Assembly: GCF_000747075.1 (NCBI RefSeq)
Contig: NZ_AVCH01000150.1
Location: 1-64,000 of the forward strand
Direction: 5' to 3'
Source: Arenimonas malthae CC-JY-1
GTDB lineage: Bacteria > Pseudomonadota > Gammaproteobacteria > Xanthomonadales > Xanthomonadaceae
Length of the DNA: 64,000 bases
Below are positions 16,676 to 25,692 of the stretch, piece after piece. The first letter of the stretch is position 1. The number at the start of each line of letters is the position of its first letter. Below the pieces are notes generated by a model, which saw nothing but the letters and a program-made list of their open reading frames with translations, was not told where the DNA came from and made no database searches. A program made the position numbers and the translations under genes.

Positions 16676-17646
16676 TTCTCGGGGTAGTGACTGGCTGATG
16701 GATCCTCAAAGGCGTCGGGACGGAAAAAAATCCCCCACCAGCCCAAGCCGTCAGTGCTATCAGGAAGTATGGCTGCAGTCACATGGCTCTTTCGTAGAAG
16801 CTTCACTTCTTCAGGGATGCGCGAGTCAGCTAACCAGACGCGATCGCACGCTTCCAAGGCGGCCCGTCGACCAATTGCGGGTTCGATGCATACCATCTCG
16901 TACAGCCGGGCGTCCGCAAAGGGTTGCCAGCCAAGAAAATGATCCAGCGCCGCAATCAACGCGTCCTTCGAGACGAGCAGGTGCGTGCACCTGGAAATCG
17001 CGCTGGGTAGTACCCGCCAGATGATCTTTGTTGCATCGAGGCCTCCGTCTGAGTTGCCAACTAGCTGCTCCAGTCTCAGTCGGGCAAGGAGTGCAAACAG
17101 CGATGTCGGCGTGCCAATTCGCTCAAGTGAAGCGCGGAGCTGCGCGTCCCACGGCGCTAGTGATAGCAGGCGCATTCCCTTGGTCTGTATCGCAGCATCG
17201 CGCCAGACAGAGGCTCTGACCGCGCCAAAAGGTAGCCGTCGCAGGTAGTCCATCAACGATTCAGCACTCAGCGCCGGATGACACAAGACATCGGCCAGCG
17301 GATGGGCGAACCAGAGCGCCAAATTGGACTTCGGAAGGAGTGCCTGAAGTCGCTCCGCATGGCCAGGCTTCAGAGCACCTCCATCCCGGATTGCATGAAA
17401 TGTCTTCTTGCCCCGCCTTGGCCCGGTGCGTTCACGCCGCTCAGCTAGCGCGGCAGCGTGGGACAACCCTGACTTGCGTTGCAGGACGTAGGACTCAATC
17501 TCGTCGACATTCCAGGATCTAGCGACTCTCGCCAGCTCAGCGTCTACAGCAGCCGAAATCAGCTCTCGATACAGCGCCTTCGCCGGCTTCAGATCCATGG
17601 CTGTGCCCAAACTGGTGGCGCCACGTGGAAAAAACGGGAACGACAT
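16672..17646 (-). CDS. Uncharacterised protein of about 310-324 residues
   Basis: I do not recognise this protein. It is soluble and mixed in composition, with an Arg/Lys-rich stretch (AERRERTGPRRGKKTF) near residue 70 and a C-terminal segment rich in Trp (GLGWWGIFF). Two starts are possible: ATG 17646 (324 residues) and ATG 17598 (308 residues, MDLKPAKALYREL); neither has a strong ribosome site. It converges on the antitoxin-like gene and diverges from the Tn7-like regulator, with the latter's operator-like repeat overlapping its upstream region. It may be cargo at, or just outside, the transposon end. Confidence 0.6.
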   Translation of the reverse strand: MSFPFFPRGATSLGTAMDLKPAKALYRELISAAVDAELARVARSWNVDEIESYVLQRKSGLSHAAALAERRERTGPRRGKKTFHAIRDGGALKPGHAERLQALLPKSNLALWFAHPLADVLCHPALSAESLMDYLRRLPFGAVRASVWRDAAIQTKGMRLLSLAPWDAQLRASLERIGTPTSLFALLARLRLEQLVGNSDGGLDATKIIWRVLPSAISRCTHLLVSKDALIAALDHFLGWQPFADARLYEMVCIEPAIGRRAALEACDRVWLADSRIPEEVKLLRKSHVTAAILPDSTDGLGWWGIFFRPDAFEDPSASHYPEN

Positions 17647-17654
17647 TTTCCCGT
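17634..17654. promoter_or_regulatory. Inverted repeat before the transposon regulator
   Basis: ACGGGAA-N7-TTCCCGT has perfect 7-bp arms about 60 bp upstream of the small DNA-binding protein gene at 17713. It is a candidate autoregulatory operator, or a transposase-binding repeat in the element's end; the sequence cannot separate these. Confidence 0.45.
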
Positions 17655-17712
17655 GGAGCGAAAATCGTCAAGGCAATATCTTGGCACAACCGAACTGACC
17701 CGGATTGTCGAG

Positions 17713-17952
17713 ATGTCCACGAAGGCAAAGTTGGTCGAGGCCTACGGACCGTTGATCTCCGGTGGAGATCTCGCAAGGCTCGCGGGTTTCAAAAGCACGG
17801 ATGCCCTGCGCGTTGCCGAGCAACGGGGGCGCCTGGGATTTCGTGTGTTCCGAATCGAAGGGCGCAGGGGTCGATTTGCCCGAGTCGAGGAGGTAGTCGA
17901 CTGGCTCGAGTCCCAAGGTCAGCGCGACCAAGGAGAAGCCGACATGAAGTAA
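17713..17952 (+). CDS. Small DNA-binding protein of Tn7-like module
   Basis: A 79-residue basic protein. YGPLISGGDLARLAGFKSTDALRVAEQRGRLGFRVFRI followed by RRGRFARVEEVVDWLES reads as a winged-helix/MerR-like DNA reader. It is clearly homologous to the 94-residue protein at 63100-63384, which also sits just before a TnsA-type gene, so it is an associated regulator or accessory factor of this transposon family. ATG 17713 is preferred; the frame is open further upstream but would enter the operator-like repeat. A hairpin follows its stop, before tnsAB. Confidence 0.72.
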   Translation: MSTKAKLVEAYGPLISGGDLARLAGFKSTDALRVAEQRGRLGFRVFRIEGRRGRFARVEEVVDWLESQGQRDQGEADMK

Positions 17953-17973
17953 CCCAAGGCGCGAAACAAAAAA

Positions 17974-17993
17974 CCGGCGCCCTGGGGCGCCGG
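17974..17993. terminator. Hairpin between regulator and tnsAB
   Basis: CCGGCGCC-CTGG-GGCGCCGG is an 8-bp perfect stem with a tetraloop, preceded by an A-tract and followed by CGCTATTT. It sits 21 bp after the regulator stop and would limit read-through into tnsAB. The A-tract would also make it a terminator for the minus strand. The second module has a terminator in the same place. Confidence 0.7.
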
Positions 17994-18135
17994 CGCTATT
18001 TCGAACGGACCGTTTCCGGAACCGCTTCTGGTCATTGGCGTGACAGAGCGAGTTTACGGCGGTGGCCCGACATGTCAAGTCGTCTCTGCGTTGTCCCGGT
18101 CTATCCCGGACAGTGCCGAATCGAGGCCGCCATAT

Positions 18136-20649
18136 ATGCTCGACTCCACCATTGATCTGCCTTTGGGAACCCGGAAGGCGGTAGTCGAAGCGGTTGCCCA
18201 AGCGCTAGGGAAGGCGCTGCGTGGCGTGGCCGATGAGCCAGCCAATTCACCAAGCCAGGAAGCGTTCACCCGCGAACTACGAGATCCGGTCTACAAAAAG
18301 CTCGGCCTGACCGAGAGCCAGATCAACGCCCTCGAAGCGATGGTTCTCGACGCCCCGAACAGAACGCCGGGCAAGGGCGCACTCGACAATCTCATCACCC
18401 TCGTCTACTCGAAGAAGAACGGTGGGCCGCGTTGGCTCGAAAGCCACACGGTTGAAAGATTGTTCTACTACAGGCTTGAGCGAGACCCGAGTGTCGTTGG
18501 ATTCGTTACCCAAGTCCGATGCCCTGGGGTGACCCGACAGGTACGAACTGGGGCGCACACGTCCAATCCAACCCTAGACTTCTTGGTCTTCTACAAGGAC
18601 CGCATAGTTCTTGTCGAATGTAAGACTGAAGAGCATCTGGAGAAGCTGGCAAAGAAGAAGGAGCTCGAGTGGATTAATCAGGATGAGAACTGGATCAACG
18701 CAGTTCACATCAAGTATGCCAAAAGCCTCGGCATTGACGCCGAGGTTCATGCCAGCAGCAGGCTCTTCTCAATTGAGCTCCAGAATGCTGAGTTGATCGA
18801 CGCTGAGCTTAGGGCAGAGGACACGGACGCAGATCAAAGATTGCGGCGCGCCGCAGTCTCCGCCCTTCGCGACAGGCCGTTAACCATTGAAGAGACCGCA
18901 GCGATCGTTCCAGGGTTCACCATCCGCCATGCGGCGAAAATGCTGGCGGACGAGAGCGCATTTGGCTTGGAACGAATCGTATCCCTGGGGGATGTGGATT
19001 CCTTTCTGCTGTTCAGCGCGGCATTGCAGCGGGACGCAATTGACGCAGAGCTATGGATCGAGCATCTAGATGAGACGGCCGAGCTACGGATAAGCGATCG
19101 TCTGCTGCTGGCAAAGCCCAAGCACATTGAACTAGCGAAGAGCCGATTGTCGCGGCTTCAGCGTATTGCACGTGGTGAGGAAGCCCCCACTCGGCGCATG
19201 GCTGCCCTTGCAAGCGCCGTTTCGGCAGAGATTGCGGACGGTTCCAGTCCATTGGAGGCTTGCCTAACCAGGCACTCAGAATGCGGGAACTCCGGTCGAA
19301 GACTCAGCACTCAGCAGCTAGCAGCCCTCGAGACGGTCGCGGAACAATGGAGCAAGGGAGAGCATCCGAACCGCGAGGCGGCATGGTTCGCAATGGAGAA
19401 GCTTTGCCTTGCCAACAACGAACCCACTCCGCACGAAAGCACGCTGAACAGGGAGATTCGAAAAAGGAACCAAACGCGTCGCACGCTGATCATCGATGGA
19501 ATCCGTCAGTATCAAAAGGACAAGGCGCGCACAGACGGGAGCAAATGCAGCCTGCCGAGCATTCTCTTTGGCCACACACTGATCATCGACTCGTCGAACT
19601 TCGATCAGCGCATTGCCGCGAATCTGTTAACTAGTTTCCCGTCCTCAGTCCCGCGGTTCTACGCCGGCTGCGATGGCGCCACGGGCTATCCAATGGCGCA
19701 GGCCCTGATGTTCGGGCCAGCCCGGACGGATGGTCTGGCGATACTTATGCGCGACTTCGTTTGCCGTCATGGATTCTTGCCGCGCTGCATCCAACTGGAC
19801 AGGGGCCCGGAGAATACGGGTCGCTGGATTATGGGGTTCGCGTCCCACTTCGGCATTGAGCTCCGTTGGCCTCCAACGGGCGGAAGCCGATACAACGGGC
19901 TTGCAGAGAATGTGATTGGACGCGTCAACCACTTTGTGGCCCACAAGGGCCCTGGAAGTACCTTGCCGGACCAACATGGCCGAGCGGCGGATGGCCGCAT
20001 GAAGAGCAGGAAGACGGCCATCAAGAGCTTTGAGCAGATCGTTCGCCAGTTTGAGGGCTACTTCTTCGGGGAGCTAGCGAAAACAAGAGTCGGAAAGGAG
20101 GCAATGAGTCCGGAGGACCTGCGCGAACATCTAGCCGAGGTGGCTGGCCAGGGAGGCATTCCGTGCCAGTTCGACGACGGCTTCCGCGTGCTGACGTCGA
20201 TCAGCATAGACGTCCCTCGAACCGTTGCTTCGTCCAGAGGAATCCGCTTAGTCGAGGGCACGTATGCCGGTGCTGCGCTGAACGCCGCTCTTCACGACTC
20301 ACACATTACGGAGCTGAGGAAAGACTGCATTAATCCAGCTGTCGTGTACGCAAAGGCAAACGGGAACTGGTATCGCGCATTCCGAAGGGATTGCGCCCCA
20401 CTGCTCTCAGTGTCGGCGGCGCATAAACTGTTCAAACTGCTCAATGAGCCGCTCTGGCGTTCAGAAACCGCAAGCTTCAATAAAGAGCAGCGAAGGCTCA
20501 CGGCGGAGAGGCGAGAAGCTGAAAAAGCGGAGGCAATGGCGGGGAAAGAGCACCTGGCTGACGCAGTCCCGGAAAGTGCATCGACAGAGGTTGAGAGAAA
20601 GATCCATTACCCAGCGGTCGACTGGGCGAAAGCAGCGAGTGCGGCCTGA
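18136..20649 (+). CDS. tnsAB: Fused TnsA-TnsB transposase of Tn7-like element
   Basis: An 837-residue fusion. The N-terminal domain has the TnsA-type PD-(D/E)XK nuclease residues: E107 (HTVERLF), D148 (PTLDFLVF) and E161-x-K163 (VECKTEE). The C-terminal part is an rve/DDE recombinase: D485 (TLIIDSSNF), D555 (IQLDRGPEN) and E591 (GLAENVIG), a D-35-E spacing. Together they would cut both strands at the element ends (TnsA 5' nick, TnsB 3' joining), giving cut-and-paste transposition. ATG 18136 has GAGG 9 nt upstream. A one-base overlap couples it to tnsC. Confidence 0.92.
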   Translation: MLDSTIDLPLGTRKAVVEAVAQALGKALRGVADEPANSPSQEAFTRELRDPVYKKLGLTESQINALEAMVLDAPNRTPGKGALDNLITLVYSKKNGGPRWLESHTVERLFYYRLERDPSVVGFVTQVRCPGVTRQVRTGAHTSNPTLDFLVFYKDRIVLVECKTEEHLEKLAKKKELEWINQDENWINAVHIKYAKSLGIDAEVHASSRLFSIELQNAELIDAELRAEDTDADQRLRRAAVSALRDRPLTIEETAAIVPGFTIRHAAKMLADESAFGLERIVSLGDVDSFLLFSAALQRDAIDAELWIEHLDETAELRISDRLLLAKPKHIELAKSRLSRLQRIARGEEAPTRRMAALASAVSAEIADGSSPLEACLTRHSECGNSGRRLSTQQLAALETVAEQWSKGEHPNREAAWFAMEKLCLANNEPTPHESTLNREIRKRNQTRRTLIIDGIRQYQKDKARTDGSKCSLPSILFGHTLIIDSSNFDQRIAANLLTSFPSSVPRFYAGCDGATGYPMAQALMFGPARTDGLAILMRDFVCRHGFLPRCIQLDRGPENTGRWIMGFASHFGIELRWPPTGGSRYNGLAENVIGRVNHFVAHKGPGSTLPDQHGRAADGRMKSRKTAIKSFEQIVRQFEGYFFGELAKTRVGKEAMSPEDLREHLAEVAGQGGIPCQFDDGFRVLTSISIDVPRTVASSRGIRLVEGTYAGAALNAALHDSHITELRKDCINPAVVYAKANGNWYRAFRRDCAPLLSVSAAHKLFKLLNEPLWRSETASFNKEQRRLTAERREAEKAEAMAGKEHLADAVPESASTEVERKIHYPAVDWAKAASAA

Positions 20650-21674
20650 TGATGAAGGAGCCGGTGGACCACAAACACTACACAGATGCGCGCGCACATT
20701 TTAGGTATGCGCTTAGGCAGCACATTCCAGGCGGGATGGTGGGGATATGCGGAATGCCAGGCGCCGGAAAAACGTTCCTTAGAAACGAGGTTATGAGGGA
20801 CATTCTGGGGTCGCCGGACGCCTGGGGCGAGGGGTTCATACCGGCAACGGAGGTAATGGTTCTGCTTGACGCAAACGCAAAATTCTCATCAAAAGCGTTT
20901 GCTGCGCGCGCGCACCGGGCAGTCCTGAGGCCAGACTTGCGTGCGCTGTATCGCGATTCAAGTGATGAAGCGAGCGAAAGCTACCTTTCCTCACTGCAAG
21001 CCGCTGAAAAGGCGTGGCGCTCGAGTCGCGCCTCATTAAGGACGGCCGAGCACGAGTACTGGCAGTCGTTCGGCGAGGTGGTGACCGAGCGGAAGATCAA
21101 GTACGTCTTGTTCGAGCACGCGGCGGCCATTGGAACCACGGCCAAAGGCGAAGAGCCGAAAGATCACCTCTGGAACCTGATGAGTCTTCTTGAGACGACC
21201 GGGTGCATGGGAATTCTCAATCTTATCCCGGAAGGTTACCGCCTGTGGGACGGCCGTCCGGAAATTGCTGAACGCCTTGAGCGTGTCTTCATTCGCCCGT
21301 ACGATATTTGCGACAAAGATCAACTCACGGAGTTCGCGACGAAAGTTGTTCTGAAGGTAGCAAGCGCTTACGAGCTTGAGTCAGAAAAAGTTATTCAGAG
21401 CCATATCAATGAAATAGCCATCGCAACCGCCACGAGTATGCGCCCAGTTGAGAAGCTATTTGCAAGGGCAGAGGTCAATGCCCGCAGCCGCGGCAGCGCC
21501 ACAATCGGAGCGAACGATATCCTAGGGGCATTCGAGACAACGGAGCACATCACAGCTCTCTGGCGCCAGGCGGGACTGCTGAGCCACATCAGCAAACCAG
21601 CCACTGGTAAGGAGCTCATGGCAATCCATCAAGCCCATCTGGAAGGGAAGCTGCCATGCCAGACGGAAGGGTGA
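20649..21674 (+). CDS. tnsC: TnsC/TniB AAA+ transposition ATPase
   Basis: A 341-residue AAA ATPase with Walker A GMPGAGKT (35-42) and a Walker B-like segment IKYVLFEHAAA. TnsC proteins polymerise on target DNA and connect the target selector to TnsAB. LNLIPEGYRLWDGRPEIAERLERVF resembles the sensor region of the TniB family. The final acidic residue usual in Walker B is within FEHA. Start overlaps the tnsAB stop (TGATG) and the end overlaps tniQ by 19 bp, so the three are one transcript. Confidence 0.88.
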   Translation: MMKEPVDHKHYTDARAHFRYALRQHIPGGMVGICGMPGAGKTFLRNEVMRDILGSPDAWGEGFIPATEVMVLLDANAKFSSKAFAARAHRAVLRPDLRALYRDSSDEASESYLSSLQAAEKAWRSSRASLRTAEHEYWQSFGEVVTERKIKYVLFEHAAAIGTTAKGEEPKDHLWNLMSLLETTGCMGILNLIPEGYRLWDGRPEIAERLERVFIRPYDICDKDQLTEFATKVVLKVASAYELESEKVIQSHINEIAIATATSMRPVEKLFARAEVNARSRGSATIGANDILGAFETTEHITALWRQAGLLSHISKPATGKELMAIHQAHLEGKLPCQTEG

Positions 21675-23032
21675 TATTCAAGCCATTGCCGCCGAGTACC
21701 CTAAGGTCCGCCGGTCCTGGTCTCCAAGAATCTCTTCACCACTACGCCCTGCGTATTGCGGCGCAATGCTGCATGTCCATACGTAAACTGGAAGAGTTTT
21801 TGCTGCGCGACGACCCGAGGGCGCCGAAGGCCGGCAATGCCGCTTTCCCAAGTAGTTGGATTGGGCCTAGGAGCAACTTCCGCACGTTGTTGGACGCGCT
21901 GCAGAGAGACACCGGCGTGAGCAACCTTCAGAACGGTACATTCCACGTAATCGCAGACGTCGTAGGACGAGGTGGCACACGTCGCCGCCAGATTCGAGGG
22001 GAAGGACGTGTTTGGTGTCCGGTCTGCTATCTGGAATGGGAAGATGAGTCGTCCTGTGAACCCTTGATATGGGCATTTGAGATGTTGAGCGCATGCGCCG
22101 TTCACGGCGTACAACTGGAGTCCCGCTGCCACGTCTGTGCCGCATCTCAGGCATTCTCCGTCGGCTACCGCCAGCGGCGCTTCTGCGAACAGTGTGGCTC
22201 GCCACTTGGCCACAAGAATGGAGCCGAGGAATCCGACAGGCAGGCGCTATGGGTGAATTCCACCTTGCTTCAGTTCACTGCTTGGATAGAAGAAGTGGAT
22301 GAGCCCATATCCAACGCGAGGTTTCTGGAGTTCCTGCGGGCGATGAGCGACAGGCGTGGGGAAGAGGAAGGGCTGCCGCAAGTGGTTAAGACATACGTTA
22401 GATGGGAACTAGACAAAGCTGTCCAAGAGCGATCTCTTCCCACTTTGGCCACGCTGCTCAACTTCGCTGCCTATCAAGGTGTCGCGGTCCAAGACATTCT
22501 TTGCGAACCGACGTTTGCTGCATCTGGTCATTTGGTGCCGAGCGCGGCACGGTTTGACGGTCTCCTGTTTCGTCGCAGGGATCTGCAGCTCCCTCACAGG
22601 AGGGTCGTTTACGTTATTTCCAAGCTGACCGTGGGCAAGGGACCTGTTCCCCCGCCTTCAGTTGTCTGGGCAGAGCTTGGCCTTTGGTGCAACGGTGTGC
22701 GCGGCTATTGCCCGCATGAACACCAGGCATATAGGGAAAAGTTCCTCGCACAGAGGACGTTTATGGGCCTAGACCGATTCAAGCGGGCGGCCACGTCGTG
22801 CATGAGGCTTCTCGAGAGTTCGGCCAGCGATAGCAAGCAGAAAGTGTCTTTACGCGAACACCTGAGGACTAACTACGGGCTTGATGATGCGGGGTCTAGT
22901 CACTGTGCCAATGCATGCGCAAATCTGAGAAAGGCGCTTGTTCTAAGCGCAGATGAGGCAGAGCTCATTCGCTTTGAGAAGCACCGCATTAAAAAAACGG
23001 AGCGATGGGCCGCTAGCGCTGATCCGTCGTGA
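21656..23032 (+). CDS. tniQ: TniQ/TnsD target-site selection protein
   Basis: A 458-residue protein. The N-terminal half carries the TniQ zinc-binding pattern: WCPVCYLEW, then ACAVHGVQLESRCHVCAASQAF and FCEQCGSPLG. TniQ/TnsD proteins bind an attachment site and recruit TnsC. Only one TniQ is present, so this module probably uses one targeting pathway. The C-terminal half has helical segments with basic patches that could read the target. Target identity is not evident from the flanks. Confidence 0.85.
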   Translation: MPDGRVIFKPLPPSTLRSAGPGLQESLHHYALRIAAQCCMSIRKLEEFLLRDDPRAPKAGNAAFPSSWIGPRSNFRTLLDALQRDTGVSNLQNGTFHVIADVVGRGGTRRRQIRGEGRVWCPVCYLEWEDESSCEPLIWAFEMLSACAVHGVQLESRCHVCAASQAFSVGYRQRRFCEQCGSPLGHKNGAEESDRQALWVNSTLLQFTAWIEEVDEPISNARFLEFLRAMSDRRGEEEGLPQVVKTYVRWELDKAVQERSLPTLATLLNFAAYQGVAVQDILCEPTFAASGHLVPSAARFDGLLFRRRDLQLPHRRVVYVISKLTVGKGPVPPPSVVWAELGLWCNGVRGYCPHEHQAYREKFLAQRTFMGLDRFKRAATSCMRLLESSASDSKQKVSLREHLRTNYGLDDAGSSHCANACANLRKALVLSADEAELIRFEKHRIKKTERWAASADPS

Positions 23033-23247
23033 TCTGGGATGGCACGCTGTTGGCGAGGCTTGTTGCACGACTCCAGAAGGCCCAGCTGTCGTGGACGGGG
23101 AGCGGCGCGCTGTCACGCCACCCGCTGGAGCAGGGTGTCGCAGAGTGAACTTCGTGTACTTGAGGGTCGTCCAGTACAGCACCAACCCAAAACCAGCGAA
23201 AGCGGTCATTACTTCTTATCCATGCCTGTCACCGACCAAGAGTACTT

Positions 23248-23535
23248 GTGGACATCAACCAAGCATATGTTGCCTTTTCGCTGTACTACGCTACCGGCGA
23301 GGGAGTAACCATCTTTGTTGCCATTGGATCTAGTGCGAGCCATGCGGAGAAGGTGTTCCGCGAAAATGTCCCGGAGTTCTTCCATGCTGGCCTGCAGGTC
23401 TTCAGCTGGGACGAGGCGTCCTCCCAGTTTGATGAGGTTAAACGCTACATCCCGCAGCCCGTGATTGAGCTCCTAACAACAAATCCCAAGGGAACCACGG
23501 AGTACTTCTCGCATACGCATTACAATCTCTCGTAA
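23248..23535 (+). CDS. Small uncharacterised protein
   Basis: A 95-residue acidic protein (DINQAYVAFSLYYATGEGVTIFVAIGSSASHAEKVFREN...) with a plausible small alpha/beta fold. No family recognised. The GTG start at 23248 is preceded by AAGAG. It lies between tniQ and the convergent AIPR gene, in the position of first cargo gene. The 215 bases between tniQ and this gene contain no supported gene. Confidence 0.55.
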   Translation: MDINQAYVAFSLYYATGEGVTIFVAIGSSASHAEKVFRENVPEFFHAGLQVFSWDEASSQFDEVKRYIPQPVIELLTTNPKGTTEYFSHTHYNLS

Positions 23536-23626
23536 GCGGTGACTGAAGAAGACGTCCCGCCTTGTGGGTGGGAGCCGCTATGCAAAGAAGTGAGCTGCGC
23601 ACCGCAAATTGTTAAAACGGCTCTTG

Positions 23627-25681
23627 TCATACGAAACCTCGCGCAGTTGCCCGCCCCCATGCTTCTTTCAGCTTCGTAAGCCGGAACTTGTTGGGAGAAA
23701 AGCCCGAAGCAATCGCCGCCCACTCAACCAAGTCCGCCTCGCCCTCGGTGAGAACCGCTTCGACCTTGTTCCATTCATGAAGTCGCTTCCACGCGCCTTC
23801 TCTCCATAGCTGATTAGCGCGCGCCTTCCAGTCTCCAGGCTTGGGGCGAACAGATCGAACATCGCCAGAAATCAGTGTTTCCAAGAAGTCCTCCCTGAGC
23901 TCTATATCGCAGGACTCAATCCGCAACCAACAGGCCTCTCGCTTCACCCACTCAGTGACCAGTCGATTCCTGACTTGCTCCTCAGGGATCTCCATCAAAA
24001 GCGGGAGAACCTTCTTGGCGACGCGCATTGCCTCGGCTATGAACCCTGAAGGCGCCTTCTGCGTGCGCCAAATGGCATCGTAGTCAGGCTGAAGCCCAGC
24101 GGCGCGCATCCGGCTGCTCAATAGCGCAAGTGTGTAGCTTGAGAGCGGCCGCACAATTGATCCGGGGTACCAACTTTGAGCAGGAATCTCGGAATCTATG
24201 GCCTTGGTCAGTATGGCTCTGGCAACAACGCGCTGGAAGTAAGCTACGTCAAAGCCTTCTGGGCTTGCGTTCCATGCCTGAGAAACGATCTTCCCGAACG
24301 CCGCAATATTCTTCTGTGCGCCTGAACTGACGACGTGAGGGAGGCAATCGAAAGTAGCCTCATAGCGAGCCACGTCAGTCTTGCTCAGAACCTGCTTCTT
24401 CGGATTAAGCATCTGCCATGTCTTGGCCGCAAGCCCATTCTTGCGCCGCAGCTCTACCTTGTAGCTGCCCGTGGTTCGCTCGAAGTACCAGTAGCTATTG
24501 ACCTCTCCTGCTCTTGACGGCGGCGCAAGAGTCTGGCGAGAAATCTGCTCGATTCGCTTGAAATAGGGATGGCCGGCGAAAAGGTCCGAGGCCGAAACCG
24601 CATTCTGCGCATTCGCAAATCGGGCGATGTTGTGTACCGCCTCCTCAAATCCCTCTTCGGGCAGGCGGGACAATTTCATTTGTACGCGGACCTGTGACAG
24701 ATCCACGCCGGCCTTCTTGGCCCAGTAGAGTGACGCGGTAGTCTGGCCGCCGTTGACGATCTGCAAGCCTTTTACTGAGGTGATCTCCTCGTTGCCATCT
24801 GGGTGCCTGCTTAGCACCAAGTCCGATACTGTTACTGTCAACCCGTTGTTGAAGGCGAAAAACATTCCGGGCTCGGTCCTGAGGGTCTCTCGAATGCCCT
24901 TGTTAACCTTGCGTGTGTCCCCAAGAAAGGCGCGAACATTCTGTTCGAGGATTCGCCCGCCAAGGCGGTCATAAAGCCCGGCGAGCACGGCCCCGGGCAT
25001 GACGCACATGTAAGAGTCGTACCTGCTTTCACCCTCAAGGCCCGCCTTCAGGGCCGGAATTCCATGACCGTACTCGGAAGAAAAGTCGATCTCGATTTCC
25101 TCCCGGCCTCGAGCCGAGGCTTCCATTCGAGCTAGTCTCGCGATATCCCATAAGTGGACTTCGACGTCCTGCGCACCAATGGAGAGTTCGGGTATCTTGC
25201 CTATCGAGCTGCCGGCCGGACGGTCTGTAATGACATACAGGCATGCTTTGGACATTTCCCCGGAGGTAGCAAACGAGAACACCTCCTTTGACAAGGCATG
25301 AGCTGGATTGCTCTCGTCCCATTGATCGGCCAATGAGTCGTGGACGCTACCCTCAACAAATCGGAAGCCGGCTTGCACAAGTCGGCGCACATCCTCGGTG
25401 AACAGGGGAGGTGGCTCGCTCGCGCCGGAGAAGTCGCAAACAACTACGTTGAGCACTCCATCGCTTGGCGAGAAACTGTAGGCATCGATTTGGACCAGGC
25501 CACGATTCCGTGACTGACCTTGAGCGCGACAGATATGGTACTCAGTGAACTCTTCGCCCTCTTCCAGTACCTGGCAAGCGCGATCGATGAATCGGGTGCT
25601 TGTGTAGTCGCCTCCTACATGGGCGTCCGCACCTATCTCTCCCAGCAATGCTTCCCGGTACTTGGCTACTTCTTCATCCAT
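23627..25681 (-). CDS. AIPR-family abortive-infection protein
   Basis: A 684-residue protein with the AIPR (abortive infection phage resistance) core: FFAFNNGLTVTVSDL, then VKGLQIVNGGQTTASLYWAKK and RFANAQNAVSASDLFA. AIPR domains are found in phage-resistance loci and with restriction modules; the biochemical role is unsettled, with nucleic-acid binding suggested. It is the last gene of the minus-strand operon HATPase-Z1-PD-(D/E)XK-AIPR and starts 11 bp after the nuclease-like gene stops. Confidence 0.88.
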   Translation of the reverse strand: MDEEVAKYREALLGEIGADAHVGGDYTSTRFIDRACQVLEEGEEFTEYHICRAQGQSRNRGLVQIDAYSFSPSDGVLNVVVCDFSGASEPPPLFTEDVRRLVQAGFRFVEGSVHDSLADQWDESNPAHALSKEVFSFATSGEMSKACLYVITDRPAGSSIGKIPELSIGAQDVEVHLWDIARLARMEASARGREEIEIDFSSEYGHGIPALKAGLEGESRYDSYMCVMPGAVLAGLYDRLGGRILEQNVRAFLGDTRKVNKGIRETLRTEPGMFFAFNNGLTVTVSDLVLSRHPDGNEEITSVKGLQIVNGGQTTASLYWAKKAGVDLSQVRVQMKLSRLPEEGFEEAVHNIARFANAQNAVSASDLFAGHPYFKRIEQISRQTLAPPSRAGEVNSYWYFERTTGSYKVELRRKNGLAAKTWQMLNPKKQVLSKTDVARYEATFDCLPHVVSSGAQKNIAAFGKIVSQAWNASPEGFDVAYFQRVVARAILTKAIDSEIPAQSWYPGSIVRPLSSYTLALLSSRMRAAGLQPDYDAIWRTQKAPSGFIAEAMRVAKKVLPLLMEIPEEQVRNRLVTEWVKREACWLRIESCDIELREDFLETLISGDVRSVRPKPGDWKARANQLWREGAWKRLHEWNKVEAVLTEGEADLVEWAAIASGFSPNKFRLTKLKEAWGRATARGFV

Positions 25682-25692
25682 GATCTACTTGC

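Larger units (their letters stand above)
17713..23032 (+). mobile_element. Tn7-like transposition module 1
   Basis: Regulator, fused TnsA-TnsB, TnsC and TniQ follow one another in the same direction with overlapping junctions. No Cas genes are present, so this is not a CRISPR-associated transposon. In Tn7 the tns genes start near one end and read inward; by analogy the end lies upstream of about 17.7 kb and cargo lies to the right, which would include the restriction locus at 23.6-33.1 kb. The element ends were not identified. Confidence 0.8.

Noticed and set aside
17713-23032. CRISPR-associated (CAST) transposon.
   Set aside because: No Cas genes and no CRISPR array were found in the window.
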